This document shows positions 25,401 through 34,656 of a DNA stretch of 64,000 nt, piece by piece. Below the pieces are notes generated by a model. The model was not told the origin of the DNA, searched no databases, and worked only from the letters and a program-made list of their open reading frames with translations. How positions within the stretch are numbered: the stretch's first letter is position 1; each line of letters starts with the position of its first letter. Both the position numbers and the translations under genes were made by a program. Source of the stretch: Paralichthys olivaceus (Eukaryota; Chordata; Actinopteri; Pleuronectiformes; Paralichthyidae); contig NC_091110.1 in the NCBI RefSeq assembly GCF_024713975.1, positions 1,488,001-1,552,000 of the forward strand, given 5' to 3'.

Positions 25401-28400
25401 GATAACAGGGAGGAGTGGCTCAGCCAGGGGCATTGGTAGAGGCGTTGTGGGTGAAGGTGAGGTGTGTGCATGGGATGTTCACGAATACCCAGTGGTGACT
25501 CTGCTAATTTCATATAAGGGGAAAAAAACATAGAGTTGAGGCTGGGGTTAGTTCCCGTCTCACGCACCCCCTGATTTTGGGCACAGATTGCCCGGGGTTC
25601 CGGGGACAGGCGAGAGCGGCAGTGGGGGTGCGTTCACGTGTGTTAGGGAAATGTGAGTTGTGTGCTGTGCTCACCGGGGAAACGGAGCCCGAGACTGTCG
25701 AGGGGGCGGCAGGAGTAGAGGAGCTTCTCCCTTTGATTGAGGTACCGTTTGAGAGAATGGTTTCAGGGCATGGACCTCACCGGGCCATTAGACCAGAGCG
25801 CACGGGGACATCGCTTTGCGTTGGTTCTAGTGGAGTACGCAACGCGATATTCCGAGGCAGTGCCGCTGCGAACCATCTCCACGGAGAGCGTTGCGCAGGC
25901 ATTGTTTCACGTCATCTCCCGCGTTAGGATTTCGAAAGAAATCCTGACTGATCAGGGCACATCTTAGATGTCACGCACACTACGCAAGCTGTACGAATTG
26001 CTGGGCGTCCATTATATCCGGACTAGTGTTTACCACCCACAGACCGACGGGCTGGTGGCACGGTTTAACAAGACACTATAGAATCGTAAGTTCATGCACG
26101 AGGATAGCCATAGGATAAATGGTTAGACCCTCTGTTGTTTGCAGTGCGGGAGGTTCCCAAGTCCTCCACAGGATTTTCTCCCTTTGAACTTTAGTTTGGC
26201 CGGAAACCTTGGGGCGTCTTGGACCTGGTAAAAGAAGACTGGAAGCCCCCTGGAATTGGGGTATTATCACGGGAGAATTTGCTCCAGACCCAGCAGCGAC
26301 AGCAGCGCCTCTACAAGGGACAAAACTGAGAACATTTGATCCGGGAGATAAAGTATTACTCCCATCCTCTAGCTCCAAATTACTCACCAAGTGGCAAGGG
26401 CCCTTCATGGTCACACGACGAGTGGGGGAGGTAGACTATGAAGTGGTGCGGTCTGACAAGGGTGGAGCAACACAGGTTTACCACCTCAACCTCCTTAAAG
26501 AGTGGAGAGAGGTGGCCTCTGTGTCTCGGGCTACCACTGTGATTGAGAGAGATGAGTTGGGACCGGAGGTATCAAAACCTGATTATTCTGCCCGGGTCTG
26601 TTATGACGACCATCTCTCGCCGAGCCAGAGAGCAGAGGTTGCTTTGTTGCAGCGGGCAGTTTTTTCGGAGCTGACCAGCCCCCTGACCGGCCTGTCTCGA
26701 AAGGGTGCCTCAGATCCGGTCCAGTGGAGGGAGCAGTGTCAGCTGGCATTTGAGCGGGTTAAGCTAGCCCTCTGTGTTAAGCCACTGCTGTATTCTCCTA
26801 ACTTTTCTCTCCCTTTTGTCCTGCAGATGGACACCTTGAACAGTGGGCTGGGGGCTGTTTTGTCCCAGGAGGTGGAGGGGACGACCGCCCTGTACTGTAC
26901 AATAGCAGGAAGCTGGCTAAGAGTGAGCGGAACTACAGTACGGTGCAAAAGGAGTGCCTCGCCATTCGGTGGGCGGTCAGGGCCCTCCGCTATTACCTCT
27001 TTTACCCTCTGGTCGGACCATGCCCTGCTCCTGTGGCTCCACCGCATGAAGGATGCTAACGCGTGGATCACTCGCTGGTATCTGGCTTTGCAGCCGTTCA
27101 ACTTCCAGGTGATCCACAGGCTGGGTACCCGGATTGACTTCCTCTCCCGCTTGGCAGAGGGGGGGGGGGTAGGCTTGCGGCCGCGGGATCCCGGCCTGAG
27201 TCGGGCGGTGGGGATATGTGACGCCGGGGTGTGGTTAGGGCACCAACTGCTGGACAACAGGGAGGAGTGGCTCAGCCGGTGATCAGACAGCTGTGCAGAA
27301 TCGAGTCATCAGGCAATCAATAAGAGCACGCTGGTAACCTGGTTCTGTTCTCTTGCAGTAGGCTGGGTTCCTGACACTGGAGCAGCCGGTGGACGTGTGT
27401 GGCATCCTGAAATAAAGACTGTTGTGGAAACGCCATTCTCTCCTCCCTTGTTTACCCGGAGTGGGCCGAGTATTCCCACAACCCCATTATCCAAATAGAT
27501 TACTTCGTTCATAAAACACAGGCTCTCTTGTGGTTTCAAGAATCTGTAAGAGTAGAACAGGAGGTAGAGCATTCAGCTACCAGGCTCCTCTCCTGTGGAA
27601 CCAGCTCCCACTCTGGGTTTGGGAGGCAGACACCATCTCTGCATTTAAAGTTAAACTTAAAACGTTCCTTTTTGATTAAGCCTATAGTTAGTTCTGGATC
27701 AGGTGAGCTTTCTGTCTCTCTGCCCCCACATTTATTTATTTTATATGTAACTAACTTTGTATTTTTTCCACTCCATCATATCTCTCTATTTCTTTCTTCC
27801 TCTCTGCATGTATCTCTGCAGGATTCAGAAAACAACTATTATTATTATTATTATTATATGAACTGTTGCTGCTATCATTACTAACATCTATAATTATCAC
27901 CCTTATTGTTTTCATTATAACAACCAGTCTGCCAAAGCTTAAATATGATGGTTACACAACTGTTGCTGGTCTCCCTCCTCCCTGGACACAACCCATTTAC
28001 ACTTACCCCCGTATTTCGGTTTGGTAGTTTGGGGCTGCTGTTGCTTTGCACTTAAGGTTTATTTACAATGTGAACAGTGTATATACAGAAATGAGGTGCC
28101 AAACAGTTCGAGTTTGTGTTTCTGCTCCTGCACATTGATTGGTGGAACAATCAAAATTGTAGCAGGGAACTTGCAGAAAATGGCAACATTCAATTAAGTT
28201 AAAATATGTAACATAAAGTAAAAATATCCATAAATTCATACAGAAATTCAGTGCACTTTCCACCACTGGTAAATTAGATGTGGCACTGTTAAATAAAGAA
28301 AATCAAAGTATACCACAGTCCCACCAAGTCTATGGTGGACCAACAGAAATACTATTAACCATACATATGAATCTATTTGCTTGAAAGGAAAAGTAAAGCA

Positions 28401-30036
28401 GAATAATGTGGACTGAACGAAAAGTGTTTTTAAATTACCTTTGTGTTTATGTATATAAATACAGAGACACAAGGTAGGACCTTACCTTGAGATGTTTAAA
28501 GAAGATGGATTTGCGAGCCCACTCCACAATAGAGACCACCATCTGGTCAGCCATGAGGCACATCAGGGTGAAAGTACTAGGGTTCCTGTGTTTCCTCCAG
28601 CTAACCATCTCCTGCTGGAGAGAAGTAGTGACCTTTTTCTGGAGTTGTTGCTGATCCAGATCACACAGCAAAAACTCCATCACTAGCTGAGGTATCCTTG
28701 GACCTTGTGGAGAGTTTGAGTATAGATTGTCAGTGTGGATTCCTGCAGCAGAGCCCTGTGACCTTGCACAGTTCTCTGTGTGCTCTGATTTGATTGTTGA
28801 GTTCGAAAAGGAGAAGCACTGATTCTTTGTGGCAACAGGTAAGCTGGAGGGCAGAAGTGGTGGAGACTGGTAGCTGATACAGTCATTCTGGGCTTTGGTC
28901 ACCAAGGCGCTGTGAAGGACTGATTCTGGTTGGAGGCCACCAGTAAAGTTAGAGACACACTGGGATTTTGAGGAGATCAGAGGTGCTCTGCTCTCACTTC
29001 TGAATCCACAAGCTTGAATCAAAGCCTTTCTCTGCTTGAGGGCACGATCTTGTTTGTATATAGGGCCAAACTTGTTTCTGCCACCTCGCATACGATCTGC
29101 ACGAACAGCTGTTGAGAAAAGTTGATTTGTTTAGTGTAATTGTTTACATAAATAATTTTTAAAAAAATGTATTAGTAAATCTGTCACAATTATGTCCTCT
29201 GAACTCTTGTCATTGAAAGACTATTAAGAGACCTATCTGTTTTCTGCTGTATGGACTTTTTACATTTTGAACATTTACCTTGTTTACCTTTGTGTTCTGT
29301 ATTTGGTTGTTTGCACTCTTAGTTCTTTTAATTGTTTAACGTTTTATTTTAAAGTTTAGTTTTTGGTGTGTCTCTTCTTCTGCTTAACTTCCTGTCTGTG
29401 TTATGTTTTTCACTTTTGTTATTGTCTGCACTTATTTTAATGTTTTTTCACATAGTTTGCTATTGTGAATGATATTAAATGATTTCATAACGTCTTGTTT
29501 TAGTTTTGAAAGTTTAAGAGTGAGGTAGCTGGATGCTTTGATATGGTTGTGTTAAGATTATCTTGTGAGTTATATTATGTGGTATATTAAGAAAATGTGT
29601 GTGTGTGCCTGTGTGTTTGTGTGTGTGTGTGAGTTCAGTTTGAAGACACGTGTGTAAATTCATGAGTTAAACTACACAAACAAACTTTTCTTTGGATCAT
29701 TATGGAACCTTGGCAGGAGAATTTAGACTATATTGGGTCACCATGTACCTCAAATTTAGCTACTGCCATCTTATGGAACTTTACAGTTTTACTTTACTTT
29801 AACTTAATGTAGCTAGAATGTTAAATACCTTCCCTGTCTGTTTGGTGTAGTTGTTCAATGTTTAGGTTTTTCAACAAGTGACACATGAATGAAGAATATT
29901 TTTAGACGGCACAGCCCTGTCTTTGTGGTGTAGTTGTATTAACACGCATTTGAATTATCAATTACATGGGGCTAATTTTGCCTGTATAAATCAATACCCA
30001 GCATTTCTTTAATAACTCTAAATCCTAGAGTTGCTT

Positions 30037-30067
<31 letters not shown>

Positions 30068-31822
30068 ATATATATATATATGATCCAACCCTGAACCCTA
30101 AAACTTGAAACGTTGACCAATGCTATATATTTGATCAACTGTTATCAAACAAGTTGGGGGACTTGTCAATATTCAACTCGAAACTGCATTTAAACCATGT
30201 TTTAAGCCTAAATGTCCACCTATGTCTTTCAACGAGGTGCGTACAGGGACAGCCGGACATGCTAACTGGTATATTAACTTCTATGAAAAATGTCTTCCTT
30301 ACCTTCCAGTCGCATGCCAACTTGAAGACACTTTTGAAATCTGCAGAACGGACACTGTTTCCTCTGAGTTTTATCAATGCTGCACGCCTGGTTTTCTGCA
30401 CAGATGTACTTCTTGTTGTTTTGGACCGTTCTTTTGAAAAAACCCTGCAAGTGTTTATGAAAAAGAAGGATCTCTTAAAGCATTCTGTAACCATGACTTT
30501 TTTTTTCATAGACACTACATTCTTACTTTTGTCACATTCTATTTTTGTGTTAGTATCTTTCATAAATTAGGTTGAACTTAAATCTGTTTTTTGTTCACAA
30601 CAATTTTTTTTCATACATACAAAACATGAAACTAGGTATTTATATATTTTTCTATTCATAGCTTATCCTATACTAGGCTACTTTAAAAGTAAATATGGTT
30701 CTTCTTGTTTTTCATACTGTTTGAGTTGTGTGCACTGACACTGTGGGTAGTGTTGTGGATCCAGCCCCCAACTAATTCCAATAAAGCAAACATTTGAGCC
30801 AAAGGAAAAAAATAAATGTCGCATTCTAAGATTAAATGTAATAATAGACTGATGCAAATATAGTCAGACTTTGAAAAGCCAGAACCAAGCTGAAAAATCC
30901 TCCTAATAACAACTTGACAGGATAGAAAAAATATTAAATTAGAAAAAAGAGATTTGATTGCAGCTTCTTAACTGAAATTCTGTGTGACAACAGATCTGCC
31001 TGAACTGCATAATGCCAGGTAGGATTGTTAGATCTGGACTGATCCTCGCTCTACATCAGCGATCATTTATGGTTACAAATATTTAACGAATTCACGGCTA
31101 TTGAGCCTCGTGCGTAAATGCACACAGAAACACGCTTTGGAGATGTCGACACAGCTGCTTATGAAAGCAAAAGATATTTAATAAACGTTTTACTACGAAC
31201 AATAATTTAGTCAGGGCGGCCGAATGTTCATCCACTTAACGGCCAAAAGATCATTACATTTTCTGAAGTGATATATATTTATACTTTAAACGTAGAACTT
31301 ATCCAGTTATTTTAACTTAAAGGTACAGTGTGTAGAATTTTGTGATATCTAGTGTTTAAATTTCTCACGATCTCCTGAAAAAGAACCTGTGGTAGCTTCA
31401 GTTGTCATAAAAACTCAAAAGGTGTTTAGTTTGTCCAGTCTGGATAAATGTAAAAAACATGGCGACCTCCATTGAATAGACCCCCTCCATGTAAATATAA
31501 AGTATTTAAATATAAAGGGCCTTTTCTGGGGTAAAGAAAACAAACAAATCATAGATGAAACGAACTAGTGGAAGCATCATGAGGATTATTCTACATTAAA
31601 TTTCTGCCAATAGATCCCTTTCACCTAAATCTTACACACTGGACCTTTAAAACATAAAGTTTAAACAACTTTTTGTTTACTAATTCATCGTCCAATTGCG
31701 TCATGAAAAATATAAATTACCTTGCAGCTTTCGCAGGTCAGCAGACCGTAGTGGTATCCTGAAACTTTATCTCCACAGACTGGACAACACTCCTCTAAAG
31801 GGACAAAATGTCTAAATTCCAT
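16208..31822 (-). CDS. nr5a5: NR5A-family orphan nuclear receptor, complete six-exon coding region (probably nr5a5)
   Basis: A nuclear transcription factor of the Ftz-F1/SF-1/LRH-1 group; the family binds YCAAGGYCR half-sites as a monomer and controls steroidogenic and endodermal genes. Coding exons, 5' to 3': 31822-31721, 30444-30303, 29108-28486, 22670-22551, 17323-17185, 16461-16208. They total 1380 bp (459 aa plus stop) and all junctions keep frame. Finger 1 has Cys13/16/30/33 with P-box CESCKGFFK; finger 2 has Cys49/55/65/68. The Ftz-F1 box ([15 protein letters not shown]) follows at about residues 83-97. A serine/asparagine-rich hinge comes next, then the ligand-binding domain from about residue 205 ([19 protein letters not shown]). 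The AF-2 helix LLTEML is at 447-452. Length matches SF-1 (about 461 aa). Finger 2 ([20 protein letters not shown]) departs from the highly conserved NR5A1/NR5A2 sequence, which suggests the teleost-specific nr5a5 paralogue; a divergent nr5a1 copy is the alternative. Family assignment is near certain; the paralogue is an inference. Confidence 0.93.
17185..17323 (-). CDS. nr5a5: nr5a coding exon 5 (LBD)
   Basis: This 139-bp exon follows the acceptor TTTCAG and ends in [16 protein letters not shown], with the donor CCTG|GTTAGT (phase 1). It matches the LDRQEFVCLKFLILF helix of NR5A receptors. A second copy of the 440-bp intron repeat lies about 30 bases upstream of its acceptor. Confidence 0.92.
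17355..17800. repeat. 440-bp intron repeat, copy 1 (upstream of nr5a exon 5)
   Basis: From TCCTTTAAGTTAAAAATAAA to CTCTGATCAAGT it aligns over its full length with 22728-23175. Shared blocks include CTCTCGGTTACATCATCTGT and TTAAATTGTTTAATACATAG. I cannot place it in a known element family. Confidence 0.8.
17900..18299 (+). repeat. Dispersed repeat family B, copy 2 (most complete)
   Basis: It runs from TACTGCTTCTGTGGTGTCAT through AACACTTCACCCACCCCTTC to AGGTGAACTATCCCTTTAA. It is probably a MITE. Confidence 0.65.
19082..20614 (+). mobile_element. Nonautonomous hAT element with TIRs and 8-bp target duplication
   Basis: The ends are TAGGGCTGGGCGATA and TATCGCCCAGCCCTA. The flanks are GAGGAAGT (19074-19081) and GATGAAGT (20615-20622), 7 of 8 identical. 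No transposase is recognisable inside. A 30-bp tandem duplication (CTTGTTACGGGGTTCATATT) lies at about 19727-19785 next to a (TA)n run. Confidence 0.8.
21690..21845 (+). repeat. tRNA-headed SINE-related fragment
   Basis: It contains the B-box-like GGCTTGAATCCC and ends in CCTTTGGATAAAAGCGTCAG, then CTAAATGACATG. It is inserted in the 5' part of the LINE. Confidence 0.5.
22551..22670 (-). CDS. nr5a5: nr5a coding exon 4 (LBD)
   Basis: This 120-bp exon, 40 codons, opens [19 protein letters not shown] and closes LLLITGQE with the donor GAG|GTAATA. This is the conserved NR5A core around the DDQMKLLQNCWSELL signature. A 440-bp repeat begins about 55 bases upstream of its acceptor. Confidence 0.92.
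22728..23175. repeat. 440-bp intron repeat, copy 2 (upstream of nr5a exon 4)
   Basis: Same orientation as copy 1 and 5.37 kb away. It begins about 55 bases from the acceptor of exon 4; copy 1 begins about 30 bases from that of exon 5. Confidence 0.8.
23176..24100. other. nr5a intron 3 sequence, no feature recognised
   Basis: AT-rich. The small open frames at 23527-23818 on both strands lack splice context and family resemblance. Confidence 0.35.
24117..24175. ncRNA. Long near-perfect hairpin (25-bp arms), candidate small-RNA precursor or MITE stub
   Basis: The left arm 24117-24141 (GGACTGAAGCTATGCAGGT is its inner part) pairs with 24151-24175 (inner part ACCTGCATAGCTTCAGTC), with one mismatch and a 9-base loop. 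It lies in an NR5A intron just after a tandem ACCACCAGGG duplication. A microRNA-like transcript is possible, but so is a collapsed inverted-repeat transposon. Confidence 0.4.
24480..24944 (+). repeat. Dispersed repeat family B, copy 3, with adjoining repeat
   Basis: TAGCGCCCCCTACAAAATTT at about 24520 is a widespread fish repeat motif. CATACTACTTGTGTGGTGTC onward matches family B and ends CTGGCCCTTTAA. Confidence 0.6.
24945..25366 (+). pseudogene. L2-like LINE 3' part, left half of a split copy
   Basis: Plus-strand reading gives [20 protein letters not shown], then [20 protein letters not shown]. It is broken at ATAACACC, where the Ty3/gypsy element enters, and resumes at 27481. Confidence 0.8.
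25367..27480 (+). mobile_element. Ty3/gypsy LTR element, Gmr1-like order, internally deleted
   Basis: The first 66 bases (TGTGATGGCGGGGTGTTGTT onward) match the start of the 3' LTR at 27218-27480, which ends in CCCACA. The rest of the 5' LTR and the leader are missing. The order is a protease-like end ([13 protein letters not shown]), integrase core ([12 protein letters not shown] followed by a [16 protein letters not shown]), integrase C-terminus ([15 protein letters not shown]), then RNase H ([16 protein letters not shown]). Reverse transcriptase is deleted. Integrase upstream of RNase H is the domain order of Gmr1-type elements. The catalytic Glu of the integrase triad appears as Ala. The copy is inactive. 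Confidence 0.85.
27218..27480 (+). repeat. 3' LTR of the Ty3/gypsy element
   Basis: It starts TGTGACGCCGGGGTGTGGTT after a purine-rich tract and ends CGAGTATTCCCACA, keeping TG...CA ends. An AATAAA lies near 27410. Confidence 0.75.
27481..27790 (+). pseudogene. L2-like LINE 3' part, right half of the split copy
   Basis: It resumes with the frame for [17 protein letters not shown] sequence at about 27508-27550 and continues to the CTCTGCCCCCACATTTATTT tail. An (ATT)n run follows at 27836. Confidence 0.75.
27800..28485. other. nr5a intron 3, distal part; no feature recognised
   Basis: It contains an (ATT)n tract at 27836-27857 and AT-rich unique-looking sequence. Confidence 0.35.
28486..29108 (-). 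CDS. nr5a5: nr5a coding exon 3 (Ftz-F1 box, hinge, start of LBD)
   Basis: This large 623-bp exon is typical of NR5A genes. The acceptor CAACAG is followed by a split Ala codon and then [20 protein letters not shown]. The hinge is rich in Ser, Gln and Asn. The LBD opens with [13 protein letters not shown] and runs to [18 protein letters not shown], with the donor AAG|GTAAGG (phase 0). Confidence 0.92.
29109..30164. other. nr5a intron 2; microsatellites only
   Basis: A (TG)n tract lies at 29597-29631 and an (AC)n(AT)n tract at 30036-30081. No gene or element was recognised. Confidence 0.4.
30165..30275 (+). repeat. Dispersed repeat family B fragment next to the nr5a exon 2 donor
   Basis: It shares AATATTCAACTCGAAACTGC, GTTTTAAGCCTAAATGTCC and CCGGACATGCTAAC with copies at 11395 and 17900. 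It ends within about 30 bases of the 5' splice site. Confidence 0.65.
30303..30444 (-). CDS. nr5a5: nr5a coding exon 2 (zinc finger 2)
   Basis: This exon is 142 bp. The acceptor TTGCAG is followed by [10 protein letters not shown], then [17 protein letters not shown]. The donor GAAG|GTAAGG leaves phase 1. The intron side of the donor is only about 30 bases from a dispersed-repeat fragment at 30165-30270. Confidence 0.93.
31321..31646 (+). mobile_element. piggyBac-type MITE copy 2, complete
   Basis: This 326-bp element is flanked by TTAA on both sides (31317-31320 and 31647-31650). The ends AGGTACAGTGTGTAGAATTT and ACACACTGGACCT are inverted repeats. It lies in nr5a intron 1. Confidence 0.85.
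31721..31822 (-). CDS. nr5a5: nr5a coding exon 1 (start codon and zinc finger 1)
   Basis: This exon is 102 bp, 34 codons. It starts [20 protein letters not shown] and ends at CESCK, with the donor AAG|GTAATT (phase 0). The ATG at 31822-31820 is the first in frame after a pyrimidine tract and AG about 12 bases upstream, which implies a spliced noncoding leader. Confidence 0.93.
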
Positions 31823-31933
31823 TCTGGAAAACTCTGAAAAAAATGCAACATAAGACTAGTGACAAAAATTTTAATAAACTTAACACGCATGCAGCAGATG
31901 AAACTAACTGTGAAAAGCAGTAAACATATTACC

Positions 31934-32075
31934 GCACCACCACACCGAAGAGATTTGGATATTGACCGCCTTAACTGAGCACTGGGTTCTGATTGTGATC
32001 TGAGCAACACTGGGCTCTTAAACCTTCGTAGGAGGGGCACTCTCCATGGTGCTGGGGTCTGACATAAGGGATGTA
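31934..32075 (-). other. Probable noncoding first exon and promoter-proximal region of nr5a
   Basis: On the minus strand a donor-like GTGCG|GTAATA sits at about 31933, and an acceptor-like T-tract plus CAG lies at about 31835 just before the coding ATG. Together they suggest a spliced leader. A short upstream ORF of nine codons plus stop lies at 32047-32018 in a strong Kozak context (ACCATGG). A CCAAT sequence occurs near 32160. The transcription start is not identifiable from sequence. Confidence 0.4.
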
Positions 32076-32550
32076 CCACGGAGCAAACGTCAGGGTTAAC
32101 TTTGTGTCGTCAGGTGTCAGGTTCATGATTAATGATTGACCAGATATGCTGCCTCTTAGCCAATCTCTTTTCCTATAATATGTCTATTTAAAACAGTCTA
32201 AACACAAATGCCCGCATCGCAGAGGTGGCAAAAGTACTCACATTCTTTACTTAAGTACAGATGCTTGTGTAAAAAAAGACTGGTAAAAGTAGTACTGTAC
32301 TGAAGAAGCAAAAGCAAAAGTAAAAATTATTATTTTTACTTCAATTATACACATGACTCTTTTGATAAGCAAAACGAAAAAAGTTGTAGGCAAACAAAAT
32401 AGGATAGTTTTCCTCTTCTGTTAACAACCTGCACAGAGCTGGTACAGAGAAAAAAATCACTGGACACAATTTAGATTTGCCGCCAAATTTCAGACAGAAT
32501 AATAAAGACTGAACTGAACCGAGGTACTGCATGAGATGGATGGGGAATGT

Positions 32551-32595
<45 letters not shown>

Positions 32596-32671
32596 GTACT
32601 ACAGATTGGATGGTTTAGTGAGGTCCTCCGATCGGCCCCACCGGAATCGGTCACGGCCCTGGCGGAGCGCC

Positions 32672-32713
<42 letters not shown>

Positions 32714-32723
32714 TCAACAGGGT
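32551..32723 (+). pseudogene. 18S rRNA 3'-region fragment
   Basis: GCGTTGATTAAGTCCCTGCC, TTTGTACACACCGCCCGTCG, ATTGGATGGTTTAGTGAGGT, GGCCCTGGCGGAGCGCCGAG and AAGACGATCAAACTTGACTA are conserved eukaryotic small-subunit rRNA sequence near the 3' end. The match decays at about 32711 (GTCTCAACAGGGTC in place of the usual GTCGTAACAAGGTTTC), with scattered differences inside. No ITS1/5.8S follows. It is a stray pseudogene segment, not an rDNA unit. Confidence 0.9.
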
Positions 32724-32904
32724 CTCGCGCTGCTCCCGAGCGTCTGCCGAGACAGGGGCAAGCGAGTGAGTGAGAGGTGCGCCGTGCGTAAATGCGTGAA
32801 ACGTGAACGTGAAACCAAGCAACGAAACCCATAAACCTTACATTTGCATCTGAAATAATGTGTCCTGTTTAAAGGACTGAAAAATAGAAACTTATTGAAG
32901 ATTT

Positions 32905-33034
32905 AGTAATTGAAAAATAAGATAAAATAAGATAAGATAGACTTTATTCATCCCACACTAGGGAAATTTGGACATTACAGCAGCAGAAGGCCATTAAGTT
33001 AGAGGAAAAAAAAAAAAAAATAGGAATAAATATA

Positions 33035-33069
<35 letters not shown>

Positions 33070-33230
33070 AAAAATGTAAACACTATACAAGGATACCGGA
33101 AATTCACAGTGATATTGCACATGGGAAGTGGAAATATACATTGTATGCAACAATTAAAAAAGTATTGCACAACACATCAGAAGATTGAATATGAATATTG
33201 CACATGAGATAGAAATATATATAGGAGGTT
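32905..33230 (+). repeat. LINE/SINE-type tail repeat with A and TA tracts
   Basis: AGATAGACTTTATTCATCCC, then CACTAGGGAAATT, is a common fish retroposon tail. An A15 run lies at about 33006-33020 and a (TA)n run at 33039-33066. Repeated ATTGCACATGRGA motifs follow. Confidence 0.5.
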
Positions 33231-33789
33231 TAACATATATCATTTTTTATAGATGTTTTAAGGGGGACACTACAAAAACAAATGATTAAAAAAAGGAGCA
33301 AATATTCTCTTTATATAAAAACTGGGTTCCTAAAGGTGCTAAGAGGGAAGTTTTTTAAATGTCACCCTACACAATAATATGAAGCCATAGAACTCTTAGT
33401 TATGCTGTAATAGGCCTACAATGTAAGGGGAGACATGACACATGAAGCTTTTATTTTCTCTTCTCCCTCATGATTTTGACATTAATATGTCATTAATACA
33501 TGTTACTGACTTGACTTCTTCCCAGGAGTCCTTATGCATTATCGTTTGCATATCCAGTACCGCAGTTGCAGGCACATCATGGACCATGATGGCAGATGGC
33601 CAATAAGAGATTTTGATGGTGGATCGTGATTGTGTTGGCAGCTGATCACAGATAGTGGGGGTGAGTAACAGTTAAATAGCATGTCTGCCCTCCTGAGAGT
33701 GTTAAATTTCGTCAATATATTGTCTAATGTACGATATGGGGGCAGCTGTGGATCCCAGGATCCTCCAGTCTGTAGTTTGCCCCTGACAG

Positions 33790-33920
33790 CTGTGTGTGAT
33801 AGAAAAAGTGAAGCATATAGGTTCATGTATGAAGGTGTGTGTGAATGAGTGAATGTAGCTTGTACTGAGTGGTTAATAAGACTAGAAAAATGCTATATAA
33901 GTTCAGTTCATTTACCATTT
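33790..33920 (+). repeat. tRNA-headed SINE tail fragment
   Basis: TAAGACTAGAAAAATGCTAT, then ATAAGTTCAGTTCATTTACC, corresponds to the family's 3' end. Confidence 0.5.
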
Positions 33921-34209
33921 ATCAATAATATTGTAGTGTTGAAACATGTCAGTTCTAATTTCAATTAGACTATAGGAATCAGCTCAATTTGGTTGATTTT
34001 CAAGGTGAAATTACAGAGTTTATTTTTATACAGTTTGAATGTTTTGTATTGGTTCACTTCACAATAGACAAATAAATGAATAAATAAATGCATTTATTAA
34101 TAAATAAATAATAAAAGATGGTTTTTGTATTCATTTACTACCTGAAGTCTGGAGGCCATGTCACCAAATTAGGAAAATACTTTATCTGTGCTCATTGAAA
34201 ACACAAGTC

Positions 34210-34640
34210 ATGGTTGTTCTTTTTGACATTTTTAGTGCCAAATCACAACATACATTATCTAAAGGGATTTACATAGTAAGGTCGAAATCTTGCAAAATTA
34301 TAGGAAAACACAAACATTCCCTTTGACTGATTGGGGTAGTGGAAAAGAGAGCGCACAAACTATGAGAGAGAAAAAACAAAGTTAATGGTATGTTGTAAAA
34401 TAAATGGGGTGACATAGAGAGAGGGAGAGATAAGTGCTCAGTGCATGAGGGGAGTTCCTCCAGCAGTCTAGGCCCATAGCAGCTATATGCCTCGACTAAG
34501 GAATGATTCAAAACTCACTTGAGCCAGCCCTATACTATGAGCTTTATTGAAAAGGGAATGGGAGCTGGTTCCACAGTAGAGGAGCCTGGTATCTGAAGGT
34601 TCCCCCCCCTATTCTACTCTTATACATTCTAGGAACAACA
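34210..34640 (-). pseudogene. L2-like LINE 3' fragment
   Basis: AGTGCTCAGTGCATGAGGGG and TGGGAGCTGGTTCCACAGTA match the minus-strand L2 3' end at 13394-13600. It abuts the MITE at 34657. Confidence 0.65.
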
Positions 34641-34656
34641 AGTGAACTTGTATTAA

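Noticed and set aside
26739..27257. 172-codon minus-strand open frame
   Set aside because: It is antisense to the RNase H region of the Ty3/gypsy element and is a composition artefact.
27528..27884. 118-codon open frame ending in a run of Tyr
   Set aside because: It is the out-of-frame tail of an L2 copy plus an (ATT)n tract.
28447..29091. Unspliced 214-codon reading of NR5A exon 3
   Set aside because: It is real coding sequence, but its start and end run past the splice sites; replaced by exon 28486-29108.
30154..30570. Antiparallel 138- and 142-codon open frames
   Set aside because: They overlap NR5A exon 2 and repeat family B. Only the spliced zinc-finger frame on the minus strand is real.
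32551..32723. A functional rRNA gene
   Set aside because: Only about 170 bp of 18S is present, with substitutions and no ITS or 5.8S, so it is a pseudogene fragment.
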